NCBI GenBank assembly: GCA_029204225.1
Contig: CM055102.1
Location: forward strand, 51,225,308 to 51,289,307
From: Diphasiastrum complanatum
Lineage: Eukaryota > Streptophyta > Lycopodiopsida > Lycopodiales > Lycopodiaceae
Length of the DNA: 64,000 nt
Direction: 5' to 3'
Shown here: positions 47,438 to 59,717 of the stretch, one piece after another
How the letters are laid out: every line of letters begins with the position of its first letter
Numbering within the stretch: position 1 is the stretch's first letter
Program-made: the position numbers and the translations under genes
Notes under the pieces: generated by a model
What the model was told of the DNA's origin: nothing
The model's input: only the letters and a program-made list of their open reading frames with translations
Databases searched by the model: none

Positions 47438-48119
47438 TGTAAAAATTACAGCAAATAAGGATCCTAAAACACTTGAAATGATGAGGGAAACAATAGATTA
47501 TGATTTCATAAGATTAGCACAAGTTGAACCATCAAAATCCATCAAAAATCTATGCTTGAACCTCACTAAATGGCCCAAATCCTTGAAGAAGGCTTCACAC
47601 GTGTGAAAGTACGGCCTCCCACAGTCTGAGTACTGTACACCAGACCTACATTCAATCCTATAATCATTAGTAATCACAAGTACTCAAACAATTATGAACA
47701 TAGAGAGCAATTGCACCATTATGAGAGAAAAAACATGAAATTGCTTGATTGATTTTGGTGAGATATCATCACCTATATATACATGATCCATCACGGTTTT
47801 GGGCAGGTATGAGTAGCCCTAAACCTAGCCCTAATGCTAATTTTGGTGGATCTTTCATCCCTACCAAGTTAGGGTTGGAATCTTGGAGATCCCTCAACAA
47901 TGCAAAAATTACCAAAAATAGCTCCTATTTTTTCTCCCTTGTATCTAAGCATAATTTGGACTCATTCCAAAGGTTCTAACACTTAGGTCTACTTGAGAAC
48001 ATCCTTATGAATGGAATCCTATGCTATTTGGCACGTGTGACAAGCCACATCATGACCATCTAACTATTTACAAGTCATATGACCAAAACTAGTCAAGCTA
48101 GAATTGTGAATTTTTAACA
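47438..48119 (-). mobile_element. copia-2 5' LTR
   Basis: 682 bp, drives transcription toward lower coordinates. A TATATATA box lies on the minus strand at 47,774-47,782. Confidence 0.97.
47774..47782 (-). promoter_or_regulatory. TATA box in copia-2 5' LTR
   Basis: Minus strand GTATATATAGG. Position in the LTR fits a promoter. Confidence 0.6.
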
Positions 48120-48689
48120 GGAATGTGGGTGGCAAACAAAATATGATGCAAAAAGGGTGGGAACAGAATGAGGTGGAGTTAATAAGGTTGGAAAGTGGAA
48201 TATCAGAAAGTAGAAGATGTGTGGGTGTTTGTCAAGGATGGTGATTTTGTAAGGTGAATATGTGTGAGAGAATAACTGGGAGGAAAATACACGGTTTGTG
48301 ATGTTGATTGTGATGATGTTCAATAGTGTAACGGGAGCGTGATGAGTGCTCGCGTGACACTACCCCTTAGCATGCGAAAACTTGTAAGATGATGTATTCT
48401 GCCGGAGATGTTAGGTTGTAAGGTTTTGGTGATGGCGCTCTCAATGGAATGGTAACGATGGTGGTTGATAGTCTGTAGAGATGGTGTGAAGACAATAACA
48501 GAAAGATTGAATAGTCGAGCGGCAGGATCAGTCACGGTAGCAAGGAAATCGCCAGCAAATCGTCGCCAAAAAACGCTAGAATTCTCACTTTGCTAAGGTG
48601 CAAATGGCATCGGGGTGAGGGCATTTATGGTCGCCATCTTCCGATTTTGAGCGAGGTGGGACGTGTCGGTTCATGAGATTTGAATTTGG
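48120..48689 (-). other. G2 leader between array and extra ORF
   Basis: About 550 bp read on the minus strand, pyrimidine-rich toward copia-2. Open stretches exist (48,114-48,535) but no conserved protein is seen. Continuity with 41,961 across copia-2 is shown by the GGAAT duplication. Confidence 0.55.
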
Positions 48690-49052
48690 GGCCTCCGATC
48701 GAGACTTAACAGTTTGTGTCGGTTGAGGTCGAATAGGTCGCTCCGGTCGAGATTTGAGAGAAGCACTTCGGTTGAGATTTGAGGGAAACGCTCCGATCGA
48801 GATTTGACAGGTGCATGTCGGTCGAGATTTGACTGAATGCTTCGGTTGAGATTTGAGAGAAGCACTTCAATCGTGATTTGAGAGAAACGCTCCGGTCGAG
48901 ATTTGACAAGTGCGTGTCAATCGAGATTTGACTGAACGTTTCGGTTGGGATTTGTCGAAGTGCTCCGGTTGAGATTTGAGAGAAGCACTTCGGTTGAGAT
49001 TTGAGCGAAGTGCTTCGGTTGAGATCTGAGAGAAGCATTCAGTTGAGATTTG
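48690..49052 (-). repeat. 25-bp degenerate tandem array, G2 3' region
   Basis: About 14 units on the minus strand with core TCTCAACCGAAGTGCTTC or TCTCGACCGGAGC, homologous to the G1 array at 35,085. Translated frames give cycling repeats such as FSQISTEAF and are not a protein. Confidence 0.88.
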
Positions 49053-49297
49053 AGAAAACCTCATTATGAAGGAATGGACCTGGTTGATGCAAGTGAAGAA
49101 CTTCAAAGGGAAAATATGATTGTGGCTCAGAGTAGAAGTTCGTATGAAAAAGGTGTATCTCTAGGAATGTTTGTATGCCTGAGATACCAGTCAGACAGAA
49201 ATGAGGTGGCTAAAAGTGTCAGAATCAATTCTATGGTGTAGCCTATCATTTGTTGATCTAGAACATCCATGACCCATGAGTATGTATAGGAAAAAAA
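49053..49297 (-). other. G2 post-pol region
   Basis: Reverse-complement homologue of 34,850-35,084 in G1 (shared CATACTCATGGGTCATGGA and TGATAGGCTACACCATAG). It marks the upstream limit of recognisable G2. Confidence 0.75.
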
Positions 49298-49348
49298 AAA
49301 TGCACTCTAAGTTGCAAAGAGGTTGTGATAGGTTAAGAATGCATTGAA

Positions 49349-49900
49349 GTCCAGCGATGGACAGCTATGATACTTGTTGATGATTGAAACCATCCATTCT
49401 GCCTCAATAGGCAACGATGCATAGTTTCGTTTATGTGATAATCCTCTGATATTGCAGGTGATAACAATGATATAGTAACCATTTTTCTAAACAAGAACTT
49501 GCTCTATACTACTTAGAAGACAACAATGGAGGGCTGCCTCATTTATGCTCACTTTGTTCACACTTTTTGTGAATAGGTTGGGCATTGTCCAACGATGGAC
49601 AATGTTGTCGATGGACAGATCGCTGCCTATTGCATAATTTATGGTTGATAATGTATATACTTGTGTTCTATCCAGCGGTGGATAGTTTATGCATAATTGG
49701 TCTTGCACATACTCACCGTTATGAACATACGTACCTTGTTGTCCAGCGATGGACAGGATCGTCATCTGCTTTTCATGTACTCACACTCTAAGATCATTCG
49801 TGGCTGTCTGTCCAGCCATGGACCATAAACTTATGCTATCTTTTCACATACTTTTTCACATCAACATCCTCCTCCAAACAGCGATGGAAGGTTGGACACT
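49349..49900. repeat. array of small palindromes TGTCCA-GCGA-TGGACA
   Basis: Palindromes occur at 49,349-49,363, 49,586-49,601, 49,668-49,685, 49,740-49,755 and 49,810-49,823, with half-sites at 49,605-49,616 and near 49,880. The last four are about 70 bp apart. At 49,668 both arms are changed in a matched way (CTATCCA...TGGATAG), so pairing is kept. Confidence 0.7.
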
Positions 49901-50054
49901 TTTAAGTTTATTTCTGACAAATATGCTCTCTTTAATAGTGTATATAGATCTTTTGATCTCACAATACGAAGCTAATAATATCTCATGCTGTAGCTTCATT
50001 ATATTGCTCCGGCCTCGTCAGAATATTGCTTGGTTCATTTTGATACCAAGTTGA

Positions 50055-53000
50055 CAACATGATGCAAATCGATCGATGCAATCACCATAGTATGGCATCA
50101 AGTACTGTAAGACAAGACGAACAAAATTGCTCACCAACAACTGTGTAGTCACACTAACGTGTCAAGTACAAAGAAAAGCTACTTAAGTGCTCAACATGGG
50201 CTCATAAAAAAATCAGCCCCGTTATTCTAGAACTAGGCAAAGTGTGTCACCATCAAACGTAGAAAGTCACCGTAAAGAAATTACATGTTGATTATTGCTA
50301 ATTTAACTATTCAACACACAAAATGTAGTCCTTTGAAGTATCAAATCGATATAGAAAAAAATTGAGAGTTTGTTAAATTAAAATGGAGACATCAATTCTT
50401 CTCAGTCATAGTAATTTTATTTTTTGAATGGAGGTCAATAAGATCATCTTTCAATATAAAAGTTTAATTTGATTAAATAGGAATCCAAATTCAAGTAGGA
50501 TTGATATTCCATATTGACTTGATTCAATAGAGAAGTAGTGTGAAATAGGATCGAGCATATATTTTCTCAGGTGATAAATTTTTTATATGAAGCCAATAAG
50601 GTGGCCTTCACATTGATCAAATTTCTTTGATAAGGCTTGACTATTAAATGTGCTTGACATAGAAAAGTTTTTCAAAATAGACTCTTCTAGATTGTAGAAC
50701 ATAGCATGAAAGTATTTCTTTCACATTGAAGTCATAAGATCTATTAGTAATACCATGATAGTTCAAAATTTCAAAGAAAATCACAAAAATTGTCAATGCG
50801 ATATGCTCCTACAAGGTATGTCTAGTTTATGACATACCATTAGTTTATTCATCCTCAAAGAAACATAAATAGTCCAAAACCCAACAAAAAAAAATAAAAG
50901 GGATGTTCATCCTCGAGGAGTTTTAGGACTCAAGTGGTTGTTACTACTTATGTCAGTATAAATTCATTTGTGGAATTCTTGGATTTTGATACTTTAGTTG
51001 ATTATACACTTGGTTACTTTCCATTGTGGTTTTACTTCATGTAGGACTTTGTGTAATCGATAACCTTTATCAAATTTGATTTTGAAAACAATGACTCTTA
51101 CCACGTGTAGAAACCCCAAATTTCATTGGCCATCTTTCCCATGTTTTGTATAAACTCCATGATAGGAAACTATTTTTATTTCATTGTCTATTGATCCAAA
51201 AGATCTTGTATTGGATCTTTTGGTAATCCTCTAACTTCTTTTAAGTAAATTCTAAGTGAAGATATCTACATGGATGGTAGATTGTAAGTTGTTTCAAAAT
51301 TATTATATATGCTTTGTAAGCTATTTTGATGCCTTTCATATGGTAAGTTTGTTCATTGATAATAAAATGTTGCATTTATGCTCGAAGACTTACACATTGA
51401 AGTTGGTATCTACTTAAGATAAACAAAAAGTGATTTGATCAATTAGCATATATGCTCAACAATATTGTGATTCCATGATGCAATAACTCACATATCAAAA
51501 GGGTGAGGCTTTACATGTACTCTACTTGTTGCAAGTGTCTTGGGATTGAAGCCTATAAGCTACTTAGACCTCTATCAATTTTCATGTATGTCTTCCAGAA
51601 GTTGCATTGGTTACAAATCCTCGTGTGCAAAGAGATGTCAACGTCATGGCTTACCATTGGTTTAATCATCCTTTGCAAAATTTCATGGTTCAAAAAATAA
51701 TTAGTTTCCCAAGAGGGAGACCAAAGTCATGTCAACATTTATGGAATCCTAAAAAGCAAAGAGATGTTGTTTGTCTCCCTAAGGGCATTAGGAGTCATGT
51801 ACCTTAAAATAGATGCTCATATTGATTTTGTACTCCTATACTTAATGAATTCAAATATATGTTGTGTGAATCTATCCAATTTGAATCTCATATATCATCC
51901 AACTCATTTGAGCCATTGATTTTGGCAGTTAGTATGCTTCTGTTGAGCATGTCAATTTTTCTTTGATGCAAAATATAATTAAATATTCAAATAATAACAT
52001 GACATTGTATGTATAATATGATGGTCTTGATTAGGAATGTTTGCATATGGCCTCGTTACATGGAATAAAACCTTAGAAAACTGCATGATGTTTTATCATC
52101 ATGAGCAAAGTCTCATTACCACCATTTGAAGGTCCCTAGCTAGACCATTTGTTTAGTCATATTATTTTTCATTTATTCATATAATAAACAAAAGAATGTT
52201 AAGAGAAAACAATTTAGTGAATTAATTTAAGATCATCAAAATAAGGTATTTTATAAATATGCATTTTAGGAAAACACATCTTTGAGTTTGCATTTGACAT
52301 ATCATAATATTTCAAATATTAAAAAAGCAAAATGTCCATAACAATAGTTATGAGGAAGAAAATACAGTATTTTTAGTAATAAGAAAATATAAATTGATTT
52401 TTTCAATAACAAAAAGTGTCAATGCCATGCTTGACGGAAATAATTCACTACCATGTGATATAATCAACATGATGTTGTTATTCTTTTTCATATTAAATCA
52501 ACACTAGAAATAGAGAGCTACACGATGTTAAAATTTGTTTCATAGTCAAACAAGTTGATGACAACCAAAATGTGTCATGAGAACATGCATTTACTAGTGA
52601 GTGATTTACTTGAGTTTAATATTTAGCCATAAACACTTAAATGAAACTTTTTAAAATATCACCATCTACTAAATTTTTTAAATCATCACCACAAATTTAG
52701 ATTTTTTTGTTACAATTATATACACTAATTATTTGGTGAAGATCTTCAACCAATAAACTAAGTCTTGCACCTAGTTTTGATCATCTTTCTCTATTTTCTC
52801 TCTAAAAGAATGTTTATAAAACCATTTGCAAGCTTATTCAATGTTGAGTGACATGAAAGTACCATCTATGTTAAAAACATTTTACTTCTAAATTTCTAGA
52901 TACACAAGATTTTCACAATCCAATATACACAAGATTTTCACAATCCAAAAATATACTTGAATACCATCTCGAGTAATTTTAAGAAAATCTATACATTCAT

Positions 53001-54084
53001 TGTACACCCAAGGTCCATGAAATCAAACATTCTCATTATAACTCATGCCACTTAAGAGCAGGTGCAAAATGGTGGTCTCTTTCATACTATAATATGGTAT
53101 ATGTTTTTTTATTCTCATAAAAGAGCCTCTTGAGCACAAATAGTCTTTTTAGTGATTAATCTCAAGTGTTCAAATATTGTCAAAAGAGGAAAAACATATT
53201 CATCCATTTGGCCAACTTGTTTTGAAAATTTTCTACAATCCCATAAAGTCCATCCATTTTAGATAATGCTTTATCAATAAGAATACTTAAATTTCTAGTT
53301 ATTATTATTTAGCTTGAACCCAATTAAGATTGAAAACTTCAAGCAAGTTTGGCACATCTAGTAGACTAAAGAAAAGAATGTATGATATTTTTCAATTGAT
53401 TCTAGAGTTAGAGATATTGTAAATCTTCAAATATATTATTTAACATTTTTTTTTTGTGAGAAACAAAAAGAGAGTGGTGTCGTTAGAAAATGATTAATAA
53501 AACATCACCCTACTACAAAATTCAATATCTTATAGCTCACCTTTGTTGACTAGATTATCATCTTAATTAATTGTTGAGATAGAGAGTAGAGAGAGAGAAG
53601 AAGACAACCCTATCTTACTCCACTTTGATGTCTAGTTTTTGCTGGATAGCTTTCCAATGAATTGAATAATAGTAGAATCACTTTTGAATACTGATTTAAT
53701 AATCTTTAAAACATAATTACAAATGTCTAAATAGCTATAACATTTAGATAGATATTCTCATTGGAGCTTATCAAAAGCCTTTTAAAGATATAATTTCAAA
53801 TTAGTTGAATGATTTCTTAAGAAAATATCAAAATTTATAGCAAACAAAAGTGTTATTAGTGTGTACTTTTCACACGTGTGGGGACAACAAAAAAAATGTG
53901 AATGATCTCCTAAAGTGTGAGTGATTGCACATAGATCCGACACAAATAAGATAGAATGAGTCTAGCTTGGCAATTCTAAGGCAAGAGCACTTAATACATG
54001 CATGAAACATTCACCACTCATCATACACGTTTGAAGGCAACTTGTGATGAGAAAAACTATCCATATATAAATGAAAAGCTAGAA
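50055..54084. other. A+T-rich gene-free spacer
   Basis: About 4 kb with no recognisable coding segment. It includes a 23-bp direct duplication (TACACAAGATTTTCACAATC at 52,902 and 52,925) and several A/T runs. A short open frame at 51,607-51,807 shows no known motif. Confidence 0.5.
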
Positions 54085-55331
54085 TAGTGGTTAATGGATT
54101 TGTGGGATAGACTACACTGAGACCTTTAGTCCAGTGGTAAAGCATCAGTCTATTCGTACCTTACTGGCTATAGCTGCTATAGAAGATCTGGACATTCACC
54201 AGATGGATGTCCAAACGTCATTCCTACATGGATTTATACAAGAAGATATATTCATCTATCAACCAAAATGCTACGTCCTTCAAGGCAATGAGCATCTGGT
54301 ATGTAAATTGCATAAGGCTTTATATGGTTTTAAGCAAGCTCCCAGGGCCTGGTATGACAGAATTAATCACTTCTTGTTGCAGCACAATTTTACTTCTTGC
54401 TCTGTAGACTACAATGTATATCTCAAGCGTAAAGGGTCAAGCTATGTCATAATAGCATTATACGTTGATGATTCTTTAATTATCAACAATTTAAATAAGT
54501 TGTTACAGGAAACCAAATCTCTGCTTTTATCAGAATTTGAGATGACTATTTAGGCAGTCCATTACCTTCTTGGTATGGAGATCAGCAGAGATCGTGCAAG
54601 CAGAAGGATAATTACAAGCCTACTTGACTAATGTACTTTGCAGATATGGCATGGAGGACTACAAGCCCATAGACACACCTATGGATCCAGGAGCTAAGCT
54701 GTCCAAAGACATGTGCCCCAAAACTCAAGCAGATCAGCAAGAAATGTGCAGGTATCCTTATCAGTCTATCATAGAATCTATTATGTATTCTATGTTCTGC
54801 ACACGACTTGATCTAGCATATGCAGTAAGCACATTGTCTCAGTACATGTCCAATCCAAGCCTACAACACTGGAAAGCTCTGCAAAGAATACTGAGGTACA
54901 TTCAAGCTACAAAGCACTATGCTTTGAGCTATAATGACAATATAGAAGCTGCACTCACATTGACTACTTATTTAGATTTAGATTGGGCAGGAGACGTGGA
55001 TACCAGAAAATCCACATCAGGCTACATTTGTTTCCTTGCAGGAGGACCCATCTCATGGAACAACAGAAAGCATAAATGCATTTCTTTGTCCTCCATAGAA
55101 TCTGAATATGTTGCACACGAACTCATAATAGAAGTAATCATATAGAAGTTTAATTCCATTTTCTTAGAGAGAAAGTTCAGAATAAAGATGTTGTACTTAG
55201 TTACTGTCATACAGACAGTATGTTGGCTGATATTTTGACAAAGCCATTGTCTAGAGATAAGCATTCTACTTTAGTAGGTATGTTAAATCTCAATTGCAGA
55301 TCAGATTCATAGCAGTTAGCTTAAGGGGGAG
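54085..55331 (+). pseudogene. Ty1/copia RT and RNase H remnant
   Basis: Starts in RT (DYTETFSPVVKHQSIRTLLA), with QMDVQTSFLHGFIQEDIF, YGFKQAPRAWY and YVDDSLII, then after a frame break at 54,550 HYLLGMEISRDRAS, IDTPMDPGAKLSK, and RNase H with DLDWAGDVDTRKSTSGY and ISLSSIESEYVAHE. About 50 codons around the second RNase H Asp are deleted near 55,140; the tail DSMLADILTKPLSRDK follows. AAGGGGGAG at 55,323-55,331 is the polypurine tract. The element is 5'-truncated. Confidence 0.88.
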
Positions 55332-55760
55332 TGTTGGAATTTAATCTAACTCCTACTCTTCCCAACAGCCCTCCGCAAAAAATGAACTAATTTTAAATAG
55401 TCTGCATTTTGAACTAATTGTCGCTACAGTCTGGTCTTTTAATCGCATTTTTGCACAGCCGAAAAATGTGAAAAACCCGACACTGTGTTTTTACACAGAG
55501 TTTTTGACAGGCAACAATTAGGGCAAAAAATGCGACACTGCATGAATTGATTCTACACTCTCTTCATATCAGGTTATCAACAATAGAGGATTGCATGGTT
55601 GTCTCAGATACCTAATTGTTTTTGCAATCTCTCTTTCAAGGCAGTCTATGACTCCTACACTGATAATCTGATTCCTCACATAAAGAACCGCTCATAACTC
55701 CATTCTCCAAGTGATCCACAATCCTGCTGGTTATAACAATTTGTTTTTCTCCCAATAGAA
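55332..55760 (+). mobile_element. probable LTR of the copia remnant
   Basis: Starts TGTTGGAATTTAATCT right after the polypurine tract. The right border is uncertain. TGGTATTAG at 55,762-55,770 resembles a degenerate Met-tRNA primer site, so the LTR may end just before it. Confidence 0.45.
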
Positions 55761-55859
55761 GTGGTATTAGTGTTGATATCTATTTCCGCCTATTTTGTCA
55801 TTGTATGCTTGCTTGTGGATGAATGAATGCTTGATTGTTTTTTCATATTCATGTTATCA

Positions 55860-57375
55860 CATAATAGAATCATCATTAGCTCAAGCTTTCATCCATCAAT
55901 TCATGAAACCATCTTCTGACGACTCTGGCACTAAGCAGGTGATCCAGCGAGAAAAAACATCAGCCATCCAGATTTGGCCCTTGCCTTCTGATGCCTTGAT
56001 TAAACCATGGCTTCATATTGTTGGCCCACTTCTTGAAGCAATGGGATTCTACCCAGCGCTTTTCAGCTCTGACATTAACATGGACCTCGCCCTTCATGCA
56101 AGTCGCGTTTCCACTTCCTGTACCAGGGTACCACGTACAAGGTACGGATTAACGCGGACTCGATGGTCACTGTCGACATTATGTTCGGCGACCGCCAACC
56201 CATCTCTCATCATCAGGCAAAAGTTCTGATAAAGCCTTTCTAATCCAGACTTCACCTGAAATTCCGATCCAAACTAACAACGGGTACCTGATAGAGGCTA
56301 TCACGGACCCAGTCATTCAGGCGGCCGTGCATCTGCTGAACAACTTTTTGGCTATCTCAACATTTTGCAAGGATAGAATCCAGTCCAAGTTGCTTAGTCA
56401 GATTGTGGAGTCCTTCTTTGGATTCCCTGGCCCCATAGTTGTGCCATACGACTAACATGCCTTCCTCATCCACGAACTAACAATCTCCATCAAACCAAAC
56501 GCTCGTGAACGGATTGCAGCGGGCCCCCTATTGTGTGACTTTTTTGCATGTGCACTTCTCGAGGTGAAAGTGCGTGGGTTCCACCATTCCAGCATCTTAT
56601 CACCCACACACTAACCATTAATCTTCCATCCACCTACTACTTCTACCTCTGTTCCATCTTCTACCACCCCTTACATTACGATCGCTTCCTCCATCCCCCT
56701 GTTTCCACCACTGTCCCACTTCATTTCAATCCATTTGATTGACAATTGTCTCCCGACACCCTGGCCTGGATGCAAGTCATTAGTTTCACACCGCCAAGCC
56801 AGGGCACATCTCCCCCTTCTTCTCCCTCCGTTCTTTACACCACCCTCCAGTTTCACTCTGTTCCACCCATTCTATCTTTCGGACAAACTGTCTCTCTCCT
56901 TGTCTCCACTTCTATTTTTCTCACACCACCCACTTCTCCATCAAAGCTTGCCGAGGACGTCAAAACCGTTGCCTGATGATGTATTTGTACAAACAGTTTT
57001 CATTCCATCACCGGATCGTGCAGATCCCACCACACTTGATGGCCAGAAATCACTAGAGAAGCTCACAGAGGAGGAGGACGACTATACAATATAGGTCGTC
57101 GGGGCCACTACACACCCAACCCCTATTAGTACAAGCGTACCGGCTGTTCCCTCGGACATTATGATGACCTACTAGCCTTGGGGACTTATATCCAGGATGC
57201 GGTAGCAGCCAGAGCCTCATTGGACAGCCGAGTACTGCATCTGGCAACCAAGAACACCCAGCTGCAAGTGGAAATCACAAAGCTGCAGCAAGAGCTGATA
57301 ATCGCTCAGCAACACGAGCAAGACGGGCACCGGGAGATCACAAAGCTGCAACAAAAGGAGGACGACCTCAATTAG
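55860..57375 (+). pseudogene. decayed coding region with C-terminal coiled coil, unknown
   Basis: Coding-like pieces in several frames: SLAQAFIHQFMKPSSDDSGT and IVGPLLEAMGFYPALFSSDI (55,866-56,090), TTYKVRINADSMVTVDIMFG (56,127 on), DPVIQAAVHLLNNFLAIST with a stop at 56,453, then a Pro/Ser-rich part and a coiled coil at 57,178-57,372 (LQVEITKLQQELIIAQQHEQ). The order globular, Pro-rich, coiled coil resembles the G2 extra ORF, but direct sequence similarity was not seen. It lies downstream of a copia LTR and could be a mobile-element accessory gene. Confidence 0.4.
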
Positions 57376-57430
57376 TATATCTAGAGCCTCTCCAAAGTGC
57401 TGATGAATGCTTTCAAAACTTGTTGATGCC

Positions 57431-57646
57431 TTTAAGTTGTGTGAGTTCAATAGTTGAAGCTCCATCTAAGCAATTTAAATGTTTTGTTGATGCCCTTTGC
57501 AGGCCATTGTTGGGCATCCAAGGCCCATCTACATTAGATACATGTCTTTAAGTTGTGTGAGGTCAAGAGTTGAAGCTCCATCTAAGCAATTTGAATGTTT
57601 TGTTGATGCCCTTTGCAGGCCATTGCTGGGCATCCAAGGCCCATCT
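57431..57646. repeat. tandem duplication, 100-bp units, 116-bp period
   Basis: 57,431-57,530 and 57,547-57,646 are nearly identical (about 5 changes), both from TTTAAGTTGTGTGAG to AAGGCCCATCT. Confidence 0.9.
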
Positions 57647-58047
57647 GCAAAAAGATTATGGATGAGTCCTATATGGAATACACATCTTTTTATAAATGGC
57701 TATTTACCTAAAGAAATGCTAGAGCATCCCATATAAAGCTTCCTTGAATTTCAATTAGCAAAAAGATAAGCATCTAATAGTTGAAACTACCATCATGTAA
57801 TCCATTTTTTATTTTTATGGATCCCAAAGCAAAAGAGTGAACATATTTTTCTTAAAGCATCACACACATATTGTAATAAGTAAAAAAAAAGGGCACAATT
57901 AAGATGAAGCATCTCACATAAACATGTAGCTCACATCTCTCTTTCAACCACTTTGGAAGAGTACTTTTGCAGAGGTTTTCATATTTGGTGTTAGCTTTTT
58001 GGACACCCATGTTGTCTTTCCCCTTTGGTGTCATATTAGCTCACACA

Positions 58048-58115
58048 CCCCCCCCCCCCCCCCCCCCCCCCCCCCCGCCCCCCAAACGCACGCATGCACG
58101 CACACACACACACAC
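58048..58115. repeat. poly-C run and CA-rich tract
   Basis: 29 C (58,048-58,076), one G, six C, then a CACACA tract. Confidence 0.95.
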
Positions 58116-59176
58116 CCCTACACATCCACCCACCAATCTTGAAATTTGCATGTTGCATTGACGTTCAAGATACTCTTTGCATATAAGGAAACACAAATAT
58201 ATTAAATGAAAGAAAGTTAGAGAATAAATTTCAACAGTTCTCTTGAAAAATTAGAAAGCTAAAAGAACAGGTTAAGCTTATTCTAAAGTATACTCAGGAA
58301 AGGCTCTTTGTAGATTAGTCTTGATTCTTGAATTTTGTTATGAAAAGTTCAAAAAAAGAAACCAAATTAGTGCATCAAGTTAATTACTCCTAGATAAGGG
58401 CACCCTTCACCTACAAAGAAGTGTCTCCCCTTCATGTTCCACCAACGTTTGCCTGGTACATTTAAACCTTTTAATAGAATATAACACCATTAAACTTAAT
58501 CACTCATTATTTGGTTACTATATCCTTGTTCACACCTTAAAGTTGTGTGAGGTCAAGTGTTGAAGTATCATTTAGGCATAGTACTTTTAAAGCCCTATGA
58601 TGGTCTATGTTTTACATTGAGCCCATGCCTAAGTCCCTGGCTCAAGTCCTAACATGTGTGTGATATACAAGCTACAAAATATAACACAAAGAGCACAATT
58701 GAGTCCTATATGTAATGATTTATATTACGTATGGCAAAGCAATCTATTTAGAATATTACCTACAATGATGGGAGGTGGAAGGCTATCCAAATGCTAGAGC
58801 ATTCCAGCTAAAGCATTCTTGCACTTAAATTAGCAAAGTGAAAAGCATCTCATAGTGGAAAGACCAATGTATACCATCCAATAATTATTTTCCATTCTTA
58901 TGAATCCCAAAACAAAACACTCAATGTATTATACTTAGAGCATCACACTTATAATGAAATAAACATAATAAGAGCATAACAAACAACAAGAATCTAACGT
59001 AAGCATCCTAGCTCACATCGCACTATTTCATCTACTCTAGGGGAGGACTTTTGATAAGATACGTCATATTTGGAGTGAGCTTTTTGGGCACCTACATTGC
59101 CTTCCCTCTAGTCTTGTGTAATAAAAGCTCTCTCCAATAACATGAATTGACATAAGCTATTATGGATGTTAATATT

Positions 59177-59270
59177 GGTTCACACGCACACGCACACGCA
59201 CACGTGCGCGTAGTCACGCATGCGTGCGCACACGCGCGCAGCGTGCACACACACACACACACACACATAG
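59177..59270. repeat. (CA)n/(CG)n alternating purine-pyrimidine tract
   Basis: About 90 bp of almost strictly alternating CACACGCACACG, GTGCGCG and (CA)n. Confidence 0.9.
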
Positions 59271-59717
59271 GCCCACACTTCTAATTTGAAGGTTCATTGC
59301 CTTCAAGGAAATCTTTGCTTTCCAAAAAGGACAAAAATCTACTAAATATGAGTTAAAATCTATATTTTAACAATTGTTTTTTTTAAGGTTAGAAAGTTGA
59401 ATGAATAATTGTAAAACTTTATGTAAAAGCCAACTTATCAACGAGGCTTCTTGAATCATTATTGAAGCTTATGAAGAATTTAGAATTCTTTGAACTTTTC
59501 AATTAAAGACAAAATAAATGACACTAGTGCGTCAATAATGCTAGAAGATAGAACCAATTTGGGAAGAAATTCGGTTATCACATCATTGTGGACACGTTGA
59601 AGTTGTGTGACGTCGAGAGTTGACGTCCCATTAAGGATCTCTAATTTTTCTATTGATTTCGGCCTGTGTTGGGTGCTCCAGACCCATCTATTGGCCCAGG
59701 CCCTAACATGTGTGTCA

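Larger units (their letters stand above)
41962..48119 (-). mobile_element. copia-2: intact-looking full-length Ty1/copia retrotransposon
   Basis: Perfect GGAAT target duplication (41,957-41,961 and 48,120-48,124), two 682-bp LTRs with 3 differences by eye, a Met-tRNA primer site, a polypurine tract, and one uninterrupted gag-pol frame. It is inserted in gypsy G2. All parts needed for autonomous movement appear to be present. Confidence 0.97.
36822..49297 (-). mobile_element. G2: 5'-truncated gypsy element with extra ORF, interrupted by copia-2
   Basis: On the minus strand, from 49,297 down: post-pol region homologous to G1, a 25-bp array, a 550-bp leader, copia-2 inserted at GGAAT, a 24-bp repeat array, a long extra coding region, a polypurine-like tract and a full 1083-bp LTR. 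LTR and pol at the 5' side are missing. G1 lacks exactly the extra-ORF portion, so G2 shows what the parent family carried between pol and the 3' LTR. Confidence 0.8.

Noticed and set aside
49487-49765. Minus-strand ORF in the palindrome array
   Set aside because: Its repeated residues are the translated palindromes; no other coding sign.
55795-57375. Homologue of the G2 extra ORF
   Set aside because: Same order of parts, but no residue-level similarity could be seen by eye.
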